From positions 124,001-188,000 of the forward strand of contig NZ_CP100426.1 of NCBI RefSeq assembly GCF_023151555.2: a stretch of 64,000 nt of DNA, read 5' to 3'. Source of the stretch: Photobacterium sp. CCB-ST2H9 (GTDB lineage: Bacteria; Pseudomonadota; Gammaproteobacteria; Enterobacterales; Vibrionaceae). Shown in pieces: positions 35,161-44,983 of the stretch. The notes beneath the pieces are model-generated. The model was given only the letters and a program-made list of their open reading frames with translations, did not search any database and was not told where the DNA came from. The position numbers were made by a program, and so were the translations under genes. Position 1 is the stretch's first letter. Each line of letters begins with the position of its first letter.

Positions 35161-35168
35161 TGTATTTC

Positions 35169-36461
35169 TTATTTCTTCAGCGTTTTCGGTGCGCTGGTCC
35201 GGTTACGGATGGCACGTTGTAAACGCATCCGGCGCTCAGCAGCAGACTGATCCGGGTTGTTGGTACGGCTTTTACGATCCCGGTATGCCGCTTTGGTGCT
35301 CAGTTTTTCGATCAGAGCATCGCGTTTCGCCGGCTCGTAGCCTTCCAGAAGCACCCGGCGGATACGTTGCTTGATAATCTTTTCTACCTGCAACAGAGTC
35401 AGTTCTTCTTCGCGGCTGACGAAGGAAACCGCATGGCCCTGCTGTCCGGCACGTCCGGTCCGGCCGATCCGGTGGACATAGTCTTCTGCCAGGAATGGCA
35501 TGTCATAGTTCACGACATGCGGCAGACCCTGGATATCCAGTCCACGGGCAGCAACTTCTGTGGCAACCATCACCCGGGCCTTGCCTGTGGTGAATTCTTC
35601 CAGTGCACGGCGGCGGGCACTTTGCGCTTTATCCCCATGACAAATCACGGCTTTGATGCCGTCCAGTTTCAGTTCCTGGACCAGCTCATTGGCTGTTTCT
35701 TTGTAGTTGACGAAAACCAGAACCTGCTGCCAGTTCTTTTTACCGATCAGTTCAGACAGCAATTCGCGTTTCCGATCTTCATCAACCGGGTAGACAACAT
35801 GCGCAACGGTTTCTGCGGTTGAGTTTTCCGGAGTCACCGAAATACGTTTTGGCTTTTGCAGAATTTCTCCGGCCAGCTTGTTCATCATGCCGGAGAAGGT
35901 CGCGGAGAACAGCATCGTTTGCGGATGTCCCTGGATGCCGCTCATTATTGTGCGAATATCGCCGATAAAGCCCATATCCAGCATCCGGTCGGCTTCGTCG
36001 AACACCAGAAATTCCAGGTTCGCCAGAGACACATTACCCAGCTCGATATGTTCCAGCAGGCGGCCAGGTGTGGCAACCAGGATATCGACACCAGTTTCCA
36101 GCAGTTTTTCCTGACTGGACATTTTTTTGCCGCCAAAAACAGCAAGTACTTTTAAGTCGAGGTACTGACTGTAATCAGAAATATTGCGTGCAATCTGTTC
36201 TGCCAGTTCACGGGTTGGCGCAAGCACCAGTGCCCGGGTACTGAATCCTTTACGTGGTTTCGGCTGGTCCGCAATGCGCTGAATGATTGGCAGAGAAAAG
36301 GCAGCCGTTTTGCCCGTACCAGTCTGGGCATTCGCCAGAATATCTTCGCCGCGACGGGCAGCAGGAATCGCTTTCTGCTGAATAGGGGTCATTTTTTCAT
36401 AACCGCACTCATCCAGTGCGCGAACAATTTCCGGAGCAAAATTTTGTGAAGCAAAAGACAT
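35169..36461 (-). CDS. rhlE: DEAD-box RNA helicase, RhlE-like
   Basis: 430 residues with all helicase motifs: Q motif (MTPIQQKAIP), AQTGTGKT, PTRELAEQ, TPGRLLEH, DEAD (VFDEADRMLDMGF), SAT, VFVNYKETAN, TGKARVMVATEVAARGLDI and HRIGRTGRAG. The C-terminal 70 residues are basic and probably bind RNA. Unwinds short RNA duplexes in ribosome assembly or RNA decay. The RhlE versus SrmB-type subfamily is uncertain. Own terminator. Confidence 0.85.
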   Translation of the reverse strand: MSFASQNFAPEIVRALDECGYEKMTPIQQKAIPAARRGEDILANAQTGTGKTAAFSLPIIQRIADQPKPRKGFSTRALVLAPTRELAEQIARNISDYSQYLDLKVLAVFGGKKMSSQEKLLETGVDILVATPGRLLEHIELGNVSLANLEFLVFDEADRMLDMGFIGDIRTIMSGIQGHPQTMLFSATFSGMMNKLAGEILQKPKRISVTPENSTAETVAHVVYPVDEDRKRELLSELIGKKNWQQVLVFVNYKETANELVQELKLDGIKAVICHGDKAQSARRRALEEFTTGKARVMVATEVAARGLDIQGLPHVVNYDMPFLAEDYVHRIGRTGRAGQQGHAVSFVSREEELTLLQVEKIIKQRIRRVLLEGYEPAKRDALIEKLSTKAAYRDRKSRTNNPDQSAAERRMRLQRAIRNRTSAPKTLKK

Positions 36462-36644
36462 CTTAGATTCCTACAGACGGTATACCGAACGAAACAACCT
36501 TCAGGTTAGATGATTCCGTTTGGTATGACAGACCAAAACCGGGGATTATAGAGCAATAATTATCGTCTGTGGCAGCAGATTTGCGTATTGGCTGAAAATT
36601 TAAGCGGAAGTCGTGAAAACTGGCCGGGCATCCCCCGGCCATCA

Positions 36645-37358
36645 TCAGGCTTGCAGCAGCAGAGGAGGATTGTCTGTAATGATGATATCAACGCCCCATT
36701 GATAAAACTGATCAACGAGCTCTGGCTGATTCATGGTCCAGATATGCAGATCCAGCCCCGCTTGTTTAATCTGGTTCGCCAGCGGAGCATTCAGTAAATG
36801 GTAATCCAGATGCACGCTGAAGAGTTCAAGCTGATCGGCTAAAGCAAAGAGATTCTTGGGCAGCTTCTCGCAAATCAATCCTCTGCGAATATGCGGCATC
36901 AGTTTCTGACAATGTGATACGGCATCTGCAGAAAAACTGGAAAGCACCAGTTCATCGGCTGAAATACCATTGCTGGCAATGGTATGTGCGACTTGCTGAA
37001 CCAGAAGTTCAGTTTCATGGTCGTCGTGAACTTTGATTTCAAGGTTCAGATTCAACCCGTACTCATGGCAGGCATTGAGCGCTTCGTCCAGCGTCAGAAT
37101 CCGCTCATGGGTAAACTGAGGTCCAAACCAGCTGCCGGCATCCAGCGCTTTCAGTTGGGCAAGATCGAGTTCCCGCACTTTTCCGCGGCCATCGGTGCAG
37201 CGGTTTACTTTTGCGTCATGGAACATGACCGGAATAAGGTCAGCACACAGTTGGGTATCCATTTCAACCCACTGAATGTGGCTTCTGGCTGCTTCCTGCA
37301 GCCCGGCAAGTGTATTTTCTGGAGCCAGCGCAGCGGCTCCGCGATGTCCGGAAATCAT
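36645..37358 (-). CDS. Glycerophosphodiester phosphodiesterase
   Basis: 237 residues without signal peptide, so cytoplasmic (UgpQ-like). Active-site segments: SGHRGAAALAPENTLAGL, VEMDTQL (metal ligand E.D), MFHDAKVNR, LNLEIKV, and the C-terminal IWTMNQPE and DIIITDNP. Hydrolyses glycerophosphodiesters to sn-glycerol 3-phosphate and an alcohol. Confidence 0.9.
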   Translation of the reverse strand: MISGHRGAAALAPENTLAGLQEAARSHIQWVEMDTQLCADLIPVMFHDAKVNRCTDGRGKVRELDLAQLKALDAGSWFGPQFTHERILTLDEALNACHEYGLNLNLEIKVHDDHETELLVQQVAHTIASNGISADELVLSSFSADAVSHCQKLMPHIRRGLICEKLPKNLFALADQLELFSVHLDYHLLNAPLANQIKQAGLDLHIWTMNQPELVDQFYQWGVDIIITDNPPLLLQA

Positions 37359-37465
37359 AAGTATTCTGTACCGTTGAAATCAATAAGGCCGGAGAAACAG
37401 GATCATTGAACCTGAAGTATGCGCCTGAAATATAACAGTTCGATGACGAAATGGAAGTGCGTGTC

Positions 37466-37630
37466 TCAGCGCCCGACCGTGGCGCTGCCCACATAGCTTC
37501 CCAGTTTGACAAAGTATCGCTGGTTACAACTGCTGCACTGAAATTTGTGGCTGTTTTTGTGGACAATTTTGTCGAAAAAAGACCGGCGAATTCGCTGAGG
37601 CACACTTTTGCTTTTGCAGTGAGGGCACAT
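37466..37630 (-). CDS. 54-residue zinc-ribbon protein
   Basis: A small reverse-strand gene below usual length cut-offs. ATG 37630 is chosen because AAAGG lies 8 bases upstream (an ATG at 37636 adds two residues). The product has two CxxC pairs, MCPHCKSKS and FQCSSCNQRYF, spaced as in a rubredoxin-like zinc ribbon, with a basic linker between. Ends at SATVGR. Possibly a transcription- or ribosome-associated zinc protein. The surrounding space between 37359 and 37923 holds no other gene. Confidence 0.7.
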   Translation of the reverse strand: MCPHCKSKSVPQRIRRSFFDKIVHKNSHKFQCSSCNQRYFVKLGSYVGSATVGR

Positions 37631-37923
37631 AAGCATCACCTTTTTTATGAAACGATGGTCGCATTTTAGGTGACCAATTGAGATTTTCTGAGAGATGAAT
37701 CACAAAACATTGTTGCATATTAAGCATGATGTTATTTAAATACCTGCATACCGAGCAAATAGTATTCAGGTTGTCAAAAGAGCGTCAGGCATTATCAAGA
37801 TCTGTGAAAGCGAGTCAGGAAGTGTGATACGATGCGCCCACTTGATGACTGCGGCAGCCTGCCCCCTGTGAACAGCGGTTCCCCGGCTTGCGCAATAATG
37901 ATGAAAAAATGAGGAATTTCAGT

Positions 37924-38502
37924 ATGAAGCTGACTGTGCTGGATCAGGCATTGTTTGACCACTTGTATCGTGACATTCGAGAGTTTCGCACGACGTTTGA
38001 TCTGGACATTGAGAGTCCGTCGACTCTGAATGAGCAAATGGATCAGCTGCATACTTCACTGGCAGTGGAAGAGCTGACCGAACTTGCAGAAGCAGATTCT
38101 CTGGTTGAGCAGGCTGATGCAATTGTGGATTCAGTTTATGTACTGATGGGTCGTCTGGTGCATCTGGGTCATGCACAGCTCGAAGAAAACCTCGGTGTCA
38201 GTTATATGATTGATTTGCTGCTGCAGATTGCACAGCGTCTGAATATTGATTTTGTACCATGCTGGGATGAAGTTCATGCCAGTAACATGAGTAAAGTCTG
38301 CCGGAATGAGCAGGAATTTTCTGAAACTCAGGCTTACTATGCCAAGCAGGGCGTTGAGATTACGGGCAGTCAGAAAGGGGATTACATCATTGCGAAGTGC
38401 GCAAAAGATGTTGAACTTGAAGATAAAGTGATCAGAAAAGGTAAGGTATTGAAATCTGTATACTATCGCCCGGCTAATCTGGTGAAAATTGTAACTAACT
38501 AA
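37924..38502 (+). CDS. MazG/PRA-PH-like all-alpha NTP pyrophosphohydrolase
   Basis: 192 residues from ATG 37924. The N-terminal helical half has the metal-binding pattern of all-alpha NTP pyrophosphatases: LAVEELTELAEAD (EExxE-like) and QADAIVDSVYVLMG (ExxD-like, with Gln). The C-terminal part (DEVHASNMSKV, KVIRKGKVLKSVYY) resembles the PRA-PH-like family of phage and bacteria. Probably a house-cleaning nucleotide hydrolase. Confidence 0.75.
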   Translation: MKLTVLDQALFDHLYRDIREFRTTFDLDIESPSTLNEQMDQLHTSLAVEELTELAEADSLVEQADAIVDSVYVLMGRLVHLGHAQLEENLGVSYMIDLLLQIAQRLNIDFVPCWDEVHASNMSKVCRNEQEFSETQAYYAKQGVEITGSQKGDYIIAKCAKDVELEDKVIRKGKVLKSVYYRPANLVKIVTN

Positions 38503-38622
38503 TAACACTTTTTCATTATTCCTTGATCCCTGCGGCATTGCGGGGATCGTCTGAAAGACTCCTGCTGGACAGGCTTCGCACTGTTGACCGAACGCTTTAC
38601 ACTACCTTTTTTAATCTGATGA

Positions 38623-39999
38623 ATGTTGCTTATGCTCCGACGAAATGTCGCTGATCCTCAGCACTCAGGCGCGCTGTCGCGACAGCTTTTTTCCATGACC
38701 TGGCCGATGATGTTCGGCGTCCTCTCCCTGATGAGTTTTCAGCTTGTCGACAGTGCCTTTATCGGCCAGTTAGGCGTTCTGCCTTTGGCAGCCCAGGGTT
38801 TCACTCTGCCGATGCAGATGATCATCATCGGCCTTCAGGTCGGATTGGGCATTGCGACAACAGCGGTGATTTCCCGGGTGCACGGCAGCGGGGATGAGAG
38901 ACGTGCCCGGCAACTGGGCGGTCTGGTTGTCCTGACTGGCGCTGCCATTGTTGCTTTGATAGGGGTTTGCATCTGGCTGTTGCGTGGCCCGATTCTGACA
39001 CTACTGAGCGCCCCAAGTGATGTATGGCCTTTGATTGACGCCTATTGGCCCTCATGGCTGATCAGCAGCTGGTTTGGCGCCATGGTGTATTTTGCATACA
39101 GTTTGTGCCGGGCAAATGGCAATACTGTGCTGCCCGGTATCATGATGGTTGTGACCAGTGTGCTGAATATGATTCTGGATCCCATTTTCATTTTCACTCT
39201 GGATTTGGGGCTGGTTGGAGCGGCACTGGCAACGATCGTGGCATTTGGGATCGGGATGCTGGTGATGTTTCCGGCTGTGATTCACCGTCATTGGATGACG
39301 TTCAACTGGTGCGGGCTGAATATTCTCAGTTCCGTCAAAGAACTCATTCACATTATGGCACCGGCCATGCTCAGCCAGTTGATGCCGCCACTGGCTTCCA
39401 TGCTGGCGACAAAACTGGTGGCTGGTTTTGGAGCCGCGGCGGTTGCTGCCTGGGCTCTGGGCTCCCGACTGGAATTCTTTTCGATTGTTGTGGTTCTGGC
39501 GCTGACGATGTCTTTGCCGCCCATGGTTGGCAGGTCTCTGGGTCGTCAGGATATGCCTGCCATCACCACGCTGATCAGACTGGCGGTGAAGTTCGTCTTC
39601 ATCTGGCAGCTAGGGATTGCAGCTGTTCTCCTTGCCCTGTGTTTCTGGTTACCGACATTACTCAGCAGTGACCCATCAGTCCGTGAAATACTTACGCTTC
39701 ACCTTCAGTGGGTGCCCGTGAGTTTGGGACCTTTGGGGGTCTGTATGCTGATGGTTTCCGTCAGTAATGCGCTGGGCATGCCAATGCGTGCGCTGGTGAT
39801 TTCCTGCCTGCGGCTGTTTGCCTGTTTTCTGCCGTTGATCTGGCTGGGAGCATTAATGGGCGGCATCAAAGGTCTGTTTATTGGCGCGATGTTTGGTAAT
39901 CTTGCCGCCGGTATTATGGCCTGGCTCTGCTTCCAGCAGGGCATGCACCGGGTGGTAGCGAAGTTCACACCGCGGGTGATGGCAGAATCAAACGGATAA
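38623..39999 (+). CDS. MATE-family multidrug efflux pump
   Basis: 458 residues, 12 membrane segments in two similar halves (ATG 38623, or ATG 38632). Typical MATE stretches include LVDSAFIGQLGVLPLAAQGF and GNTVLPGIMMVVTSVLNMILDPIF. Uses a sodium or proton gradient to expel cationic compounds. Followed after 24 bases by an alpha/beta hydrolase gene. Confidence 0.9.
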   Translation: MLLMLRRNVADPQHSGALSRQLFSMTWPMMFGVLSLMSFQLVDSAFIGQLGVLPLAAQGFTLPMQMIIIGLQVGLGIATTAVISRVHGSGDERRARQLGGLVVLTGAAIVALIGVCIWLLRGPILTLLSAPSDVWPLIDAYWPSWLISSWFGAMVYFAYSLCRANGNTVLPGIMMVVTSVLNMILDPIFIFTLDLGLVGAALATIVAFGIGMLVMFPAVIHRHWMTFNWCGLNILSSVKELIHIMAPAMLSQLMPPLASMLATKLVAGFGAAAVAAWALGSRLEFFSIVVVLALTMSLPPMVGRSLGRQDMPAITTLIRLAVKFVFIWQLGIAAVLLALCFWLPTLLSSDPSVREILTLHLQWVPVSLGPLGVCMLMVSVSNALGMPMRALVISCLRLFACFLPLIWLGALMGGIKGLFIGAMFGNLAAGIMAWLCFQQGMHRVVAKFTPRVMAESNG

Positions 40000-40023
40000 A
40001 AACGAATCTAACCTGGAGTAATC

Positions 40024-40851
40024 ATGAGCGGTATTTTTCCGGCAAACAGACAGCGTTTTCAAGGGATCAGTTATCTGGATATCGGACAGGGACAAGTGCT
40101 GGTTCTGGGGCATGCTTTTCTTTGGGACAGCGGGATGTGGGCACATCAGCTCGAGCGTCTCAGCCAGCATTTCCGCTGTATTGTGCCAGACTTTTGGGGG
40201 CATGGTGAGTCAGAACCGGCGCCTGCGGCCAGTGCGACTTTAGCCGGTTATGCGCAGGCGGTGTGCGGGCTGCTGGATCATCTTGAAATTGAAACGGTTG
40301 GTTTGATTGGTCACTCAATGGGTGGCGGCTGGGCCATTGAACTTGGTGTTCAGGTACCGGCCAGAGTCAGGGCACTCGTCCTGATGGATAGTTTCGCCGG
40401 CCTGGAACCGGAAGTCGCGAACCTGAGATATCAGGCAATGCTGCGTGAGGCCGGGGACAATTTAAGTTTCAGTTCCGCAATGATTGATACATGGACATCA
40501 TTGCAGTTCGGTCATGATGCAGAAAATTTACATCCAGAGCTTGTTGCATCGTTTCGCCGCAGGCTGGAAAGCTGTCAGGGAGAGCAGGTGACTGCTTTAG
40601 CGCAGGCGGGGAGAATGTGGTTTGGCCGCCGGGACAGCTTTGAGGATGCAGAAATGTTTGCGCTCCCTTGCCTGCTGATGGTCGGAGCTGAAGATCGCAT
40701 TCGCACTGTGCTGGAGTCCAATCTCATGCATGACGGAATGACAGGCAGTCAGCTTCAGGTCATTCCCCGTGCCGGGCATTTATGTCCGCTGGAGCAGCCT
40801 GAAATCGTGACAGAAGGGCTGTTGAACTTTTGTCAGAAAGTGATGGCATAA
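40024..40851 (+). CDS. Alpha/beta-hydrolase
   Basis: 275 residues. GHAFLWDSGMW gives the oxyanion turn, GLIGHSMGGGWAI the nucleophilic Ser elbow, GAEDRIRT the acid segment and RAGHLCPLEQPE the catalytic His. Cytoplasmic esterase/lipase-like enzyme with unknown substrate. Lies between the MATE and BASS genes, with which it may be co-transcribed. Confidence 0.88.
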   Translation: MSGIFPANRQRFQGISYLDIGQGQVLVLGHAFLWDSGMWAHQLERLSQHFRCIVPDFWGHGESEPAPAASATLAGYAQAVCGLLDHLEIETVGLIGHSMGGGWAIELGVQVPARVRALVLMDSFAGLEPEVANLRYQAMLREAGDNLSFSSAMIDTWTSLQFGHDAENLHPELVASFRRRLESCQGEQVTALAQAGRMWFGRRDSFEDAEMFALPCLLMVGAEDRIRTVLESNLMHDGMTGSQLQVIPRAGHLCPLEQPEIVTEGLLNFCQKVMA

Positions 40852-40874
40852 CAAGATCATACAAAGGAATGAAC

Positions 40875-41810
40875 ATGCTAGGGATGGTCATCCGGCTTTT
40901 TCCGCTTTGGGCCGTTTTGTTGTCGGGATATGCCATGGTATATCCGGCTTTTTTTATTGAGATGAAAACGGCAATTGTGCCCTTGCTGACGGTTGTGATG
41001 CTGACCATGGGGTTAACGCTGAAGCCGTCAGACTTTCTGGATGTGGTGAAGAAAAAGCGGGCGGTGAGTGTCGGTGTGTTGCTTCAGTTCACTGTCATGC
41101 CCATGGTGGCTATCGTGGTCAGTCTGGCGCTAGGGTTTAATCCTGAACAGACCGTGGGCATGGTGCTGGTGGGCAGTGTTGCCGGGGGAACCGCATCCAA
41201 TGTTATCTGCTATCTTGCGAAAGGCGATGTCGCGCTTTCGATCTCCATGACCGCGATTTCAACTTTACTGGGGGTGTTTCTGACGCCTGTGCTGACCGGC
41301 GCTCTGGCCGGGCTGAGTGTTGAAGTTCCCATGGGGGCGATGCTGCTGAGTCTGGTGAAAATTGTCCTTTTGCCTGTTTTGGGCGGGGTGCTGCTGAACC
41401 GTTATGCTTCAGGTGTCACGACCCGGCTGGCTCCGGCGCTTCCTTTGCTGTCTGTATTTGCAATTGTGGTGATTATTGCGATTGTGGTGGCACTGAATGC
41501 AGGCAGTCTGGTACATGTCGGACCGGTGATGGCACTGGCTGTCGTTCTTCACAACAGCATTGGTCTCGCTGCTGGTTATTTCGCTTGCCGCCTGCTGGGT
41601 TTTAATGAAACCATCAGCCGGACGATTGCGATTGAAGTGGGGCTACAGAATTCTGGTCTGGCAACAGCATTGGCCATGAAGTTTTTCAGTCCGGTTGCAG
41701 CGATTCCGGGAACCCTGTTCTCTATCTGGCACAATATTTCCGGTTCTCTGCTGGCGGCATACTGGTCGAAAAGCAGGGCGGATAAATCTGCCGGGCAACT
41801 CGCAGGTTAA
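40875..41810 (+). CDS. BASS-family (bile acid:sodium symporter-like) transporter
   Basis: 311 residues from ATG 40875, preferred for AAAGGA upstream; the longer frame starts inside the hydrolase gene. About nine to ten membrane segments, with VMLTMGLTLKPSDF, GSVAGGTASNVICYLAKGDVAL and EVGLQNSGLATALA characteristic of the YocS/PanS-like branch. Sodium-coupled organic-anion (possibly pantoate or keto-acid) transport. Confidence 0.87.
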   Translation: MLGMVIRLFPLWAVLLSGYAMVYPAFFIEMKTAIVPLLTVVMLTMGLTLKPSDFLDVVKKKRAVSVGVLLQFTVMPMVAIVVSLALGFNPEQTVGMVLVGSVAGGTASNVICYLAKGDVALSISMTAISTLLGVFLTPVLTGALAGLSVEVPMGAMLLSLVKIVLLPVLGGVLLNRYASGVTTRLAPALPLLSVFAIVVIIAIVVALNAGSLVHVGPVMALAVVLHNSIGLAAGYFACRLLGFNETISRTIAIEVGLQNSGLATALAMKFFSPVAAIPGTLFSIWHNISGSLLAAYWSKSRADKSAGQLAG

Positions 41811-41877
41811 AATTGCGGGATAAAAGAAGACGGGCATCGCGGATAATGTGGCAAATGGCAGGATAAATCTCTCCGTT

Positions 41878-41900
41878 GTGCACTGACATCGTCAGTGCAC
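41878..41900 (+). terminator. Hairpin after the BASS gene, probable terminator
   Basis: Perfect 10-bp inverted repeat GTGCACTGAC (41878-41887) and GTCAGTGCAC (41891-41900) with a three-base loop, followed by TCTGTTTCCTTTCT. The pyrimidine-rich tail is imperfect, so termination strength is uncertain. Confidence 0.6.
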
Positions 41901-42062
41901 TCTGTTTCCTTTCTCGTACTGTTCGTCATTTCGTTATTCGCAATGCTTTCCAGCCATGAATTCCGCCTTCTATTTTATGTTGTGATGTACGAATGCGTAC
42001 AGATGACAGCTGGTACTCTGAAATCAGATAGGGTAGAAAGACATCCTGTATCGATAATCTAT

Positions 42063-42075
42063 GTGACAGTGTCAC
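42063..42075. promoter_or_regulatory. Palindrome upstream of cobQ
   Basis: GTGACAGTGTCAC, a perfect 13-base palindrome ending 25 bases before the cobQ ATG. A possible operator, but it could also be chance. No cobalamin riboswitch (no B12-box-like GCCACTG) was seen in 41811-42100. Confidence 0.35.
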
Positions 42076-42100
42076 TATTCAATGTGGGGAAGATCTGGAA

Positions 42101-43603
42101 ATGCAATCGACACATCGCGCTCTGATGGTTCAGGGGACAACTTCAGATGCAGGAAAAAGTGTATTGGTTGCCGGTTTATGCCGGGTTCTGGCCAGAAAAG
42201 GGATTCAGGTCGCGCCATTCAAACCACAGAATATGGCGCTGAACAGCGCTGTGACGGCTGATGGCGGGGAAATTGGCCGAGCGCAGGCGGTACAGGCGTT
42301 TGCCTGTGGGATTGAGCCTACGGTGGATATGAATCCGGTCCTGTTGAAACCAAACACGGATACCGGCGCCCAGGTCATTGTTCAGGGCAAAGCCGTACAA
42401 GACATGGATGCTATCGGCTATCAGGGTTACAAAAAGTTTGTGCTTCCCTCGATTCTCGATTCGTTTTCCCGTTTACAGCAAGATTTTGACACCGTCCTGA
42501 TTGAGGGGGCGGGCAGTCCGGCAGAAATTAATCTGCGTGAAAATGATGTGGCAAACATGGGGTTTGCTGAAGTGGCGGATGTGCCAGTCATCATTGTGGC
42601 GGATATTGATCGCGGCGGGGTTTTCGCGCATTTGTACGGGACGCTGGCATTGCTATCTGGGTCAGAACAGGCGCGGGTGAAAGGCTTCGTGATTAACCGC
42701 TTCCGGGGGGATATTTCGCTGCTGCAGTCCGGACTGGACTGGCTGGAGGAGAAGACCGGGAAACCGGTGCTGGGTGTTTTACCTTATTTACACGGTTTAA
42801 TGCTTGAAGCTGAAGATGCCATTACGGTCGAACAGGTGACTAAGGTTGCCAGGCCGTTGCAGGTTGTTGTTCCGGTACTGACTCGGATCAGCAACCATAC
42901 TGATTTTGATGTGCTGCGGATGCACCCGCAGGTGAATGTGCATCTGGTGGGCAAAGGGCAGCCTTTACCAGCGGCTGATCTGATAATTCTTCCCGGCACA
43001 AAAAGTGTCCGGAGTGATCTGGCTTACCTGCGTGAACAGGGCTGGGATCGGCAGATTGAACGCCATTTGCGTCTGGGCGGCAAAGTAATGGGGATCTGCG
43101 GGGGTTATCAGATGCTGGGTAAACTGGTTGCAGATCCCAACGGACTTGAAGGCGATGCGGGTCAGAGCCCGGGGCTGGGGTATTTACCGGTTCAGACAGT
43201 GCTGGAGCCGGAAAAACAGCTGAAGCAATCCCGGGGAACGTTAACGTTGCCGGGGCAGGCGCCGGTTCGAGTGTGTGGTTACGAGATTCATGCCGGGGTA
43301 ACTTCGGGTGTCAGCGCTGATGCTGCCCCTGTCCTGCTGGAGACGCAATCAGGACCTGTGAATGAGGGGGCTGTGGGTCTACAGGGACAGGTCTTCGGAA
43401 CTTATCTGCATGGCGTATTTGATTTGCCGGAAGCCTGCAATGCGATCCTGACCTGGGCCGGGCTGTCTGACAGCCAGACACCGGATATGGCGCAAATCAA
43501 GGCAGAGAATATTGAAAGGCTGGCTGATGCCATTGAATCGCATATGAATTTGGCCGCAATCTGGCCGGAGTGGCAATCTGTTTTTGAATCAGCAGAAAAG
43601 TAA
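42101..43603 (+). CDS. cobQ: Cobyric acid synthase CobQ
   Basis: 500 residues, typical length. The N-terminal P-loop-like [20 protein letters not shown] and [11 protein letters not shown], then [17 protein letters not shown] and [13 protein letters not shown]. The C-terminal class I glutamine amidotransferase domain has [10 protein letters not shown] (nucleophile Cys) and GTYLHGVFD (His). Amidates adenosylcobyrinic a,c-diamide at four positions in cobalamin synthesis. No other cob genes are nearby. Confidence 0.95.
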   Translation: MQSTHRALMVQGTTSDAGKSVLVAGLCRVLARKGIQVAPFKPQNMALNSAVTADGGEIGRAQAVQAFACGIEPTVDMNPVLLKPNTDTGAQVIVQGKAVQDMDAIGYQGYKKFVLPSILDSFSRLQQDFDTVLIEGAGSPAEINLRENDVANMGFAEVADVPVIIVADIDRGGVFAHLYGTLALLSGSEQARVKGFVINRFRGDISLLQSGLDWLEEKTGKPVLGVLPYLHGLMLEAEDAITVEQVTKVARPLQVVVPVLTRISNHTDFDVLRMHPQVNVHLVGKGQPLPAADLIILPGTKSVRSDLAYLREQGWDRQIERHLRLGGKVMGICGGYQMLGKLVADPNGLEGDAGQSPGLGYLPVQTVLEPEKQLKQSRGTLTLPGQAPVRVCGYEIHAGVTSGVSADAAPVLLETQSGPVNEGAVGLQGQVFGTYLHGVFDLPEACNAILTWAGLSDSQTPDMAQIKAENIERLADAIESHMNLAAIWPEWQSVFESAEK

Positions 43604-43743
43604 ATTAAATCAATCTGCTGCATATGCGTGAAAGCTTAGTAAATCATGAGGATGAACAGAGAAAAATCTGCACAGAATTCCAGGTTTGTATGATCAGTCG
43701 TCTGGGACATACAAAATCAGGCTGAAAGTCAGCGACTCAGGCT

Positions 43744-43762
43744 GTAATTCATTTTCAATTAC
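43744..43762. promoter_or_regulatory. Inverted repeat in the aroG promoter region
   Basis: GTAATT-N7-AATTAC, 110 bases before the aroG start. Aromatic pathway genes are often under TyrR (TGTAAA-N6-TTTACA), but spacing and outer bases do not match well, so the regulator is not identified. Confidence 0.3.
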
Positions 43763-43870
43763 CGTTTGCACATGCCGGTTGAAGGCGATAAGTTAAATGG
43801 CTGTTGGAGTAGATGATCGGCCTGATACTGACCATATCAGGCCAGCACATGTTAATTGGAAGTAAGCAGT

Positions 43871-44926
43871 ATGCATAAAACAGACGACGTAAGAATTAAA
43901 GAAATTAAAGAATTATTACCGCCAGTGGCTGTGCTGGAGAAATATCCGGCAACTGAAAATGCGTCTGAGACCGTATTTCAGGCCCGTCGAGCGATTCATG
44001 ATATTTTGAATGACGAAGATGACCGCCTGCTTGTCGTTGTCGGTCCGTGTTCAATTCACGATCCAAAAGCTGCGCTTGAATATGGCTCCCGCCTGAAGGA
44101 ACTTCGCGAAGAACTGAAAGATCGTCTGGAAATTGTGATGCGGGTTTATTTTGAAAAACCACGCACCACGGTCGGCTGGAAAGGTTTAATCAACGACCCA
44201 TACATGGATGACAGCTTCCAGCTGAACGATGGCCTGCGGATGGGACGTAAACTGCTGCTTGATCTGACCGATATGGGCATGCCGACGGCGGGTGAGTTTC
44301 TGGATATGATCACGCCACAGTATATGGGCGACCTTATCAGCTGGGGTGCGATTGGTGCCCGGACGACTGAGTCTCAGGTGCACCGCGAGCTGGCTTCTGG
44401 TCTTTCCTGTCCGGTTGGCTTCAAGAACGGAACGGACGGAAATATTAAAATTGCCACGGATGCGATTGGCTCTGCCAGCGCGCCGCACCATTTCCTGTCA
44501 GTGACGAAGTTTGGCCACTCTGCGATTGTTTCAACAGCTGGTAATGAAGATTGCCATATTATTCTGCGGGGCGGGAAAGAACCGAATTACAGCGCATCGC
44601 ATGTTAATGCTGTGATTGAACAGTTGGAACAGGCAGGTCACCGCCAGAAAGTGATGATCGATTTCAGCCATGCCAACAGCCTGAAACAATACAAACGTCA
44701 GATGCTGGTTGCTGAAGATGTCGGCGAGCAAATTGCTCAGGGTAATCAGGCAATCTTCGGCGTCATGATTGAAAGCCATCTGGTGGAAGGTCGTCAGGAT
44801 ATTGTTGACGGAAAAGTCGAGACTTACGGCCAGAGTATTACCGATGCCTGTATTGGCTGGGAAGATACTGAGCAAGTTCTGCGTGAACTGGCTGATAAAG
44901 TGGCGCAGCGTCGTCAGAGAGCCTGA
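43871..44926 (+). CDS. aroG: 3-deoxy-7-phosphoheptulonate synthase (DAHP synthase, AroG-type)
   Basis: 351 residues from ATG 43871, preferred over a TTG-led longer frame because GGAAGTAAG lies upstream and the N-terminus matches E. coli AroG (RIKEIKELLPPVAVLEKYPA). Active-site segments: LVVVGPCSIHDPKAA, GARTTESQVHRELASGLS, GFKNGTDG and MIDFSHANS. First step of aromatic amino-acid synthesis from erythrose 4-phosphate and PEP. The N-terminal extension marks a feedback-regulated type I enzyme; AroG fits better than AroF or AroH by overall resemblance. Own terminator. Confidence 0.93.
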   Translation: MHKTDDVRIKEIKELLPPVAVLEKYPATENASETVFQARRAIHDILNDEDDRLLVVVGPCSIHDPKAALEYGSRLKELREELKDRLEIVMRVYFEKPRTTVGWKGLINDPYMDDSFQLNDGLRMGRKLLLDLTDMGMPTAGEFLDMITPQYMGDLISWGAIGARTTESQVHRELASGLSCPVGFKNGTDGNIKIATDAIGSASAPHHFLSVTKFGHSAIVSTAGNEDCHIILRGGKEPNYSASHVNAVIEQLEQAGHRQKVMIDFSHANSLKQYKRQMLVAEDVGEQIAQGNQAIFGVMIESHLVEGRQDIVDGKVETYGQSITDACIGWEDTEQVLRELADKVAQRRQRA

Positions 44927-44944
44927 TCTGATTTTGTGATTGTA

Positions 44945-44977
44945 AAGCGAGGAATTGACCGGTTCCTCGCTTTTTTA
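44945..44977 (+). terminator. Terminator after aroG
   Basis: AAGCGAGGAA (44945-44954), eight-base loop, TTCCTCGCTT (44963-44972) and a run of T. Strong intrinsic terminator. Confidence 0.92.
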
Positions 44978-44983
44978 TTGTTG

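Noticed and set aside
41811..42100. Cobalamin riboswitch before cobQ
   Set aside because: No B12 box or suitable stems seen; only a short palindrome.
41895..42125. ORF of 76 codons upstream of and into cobQ
   Set aside because: Crosses the palindrome and the cobQ start, no ribosome site, no conserved features.
43744..43762. TyrR box at aroG
   Set aside because: Arm sequence and spacing differ from TGTAAA-N6-TTTACA, so only an unassigned inverted repeat is reported.
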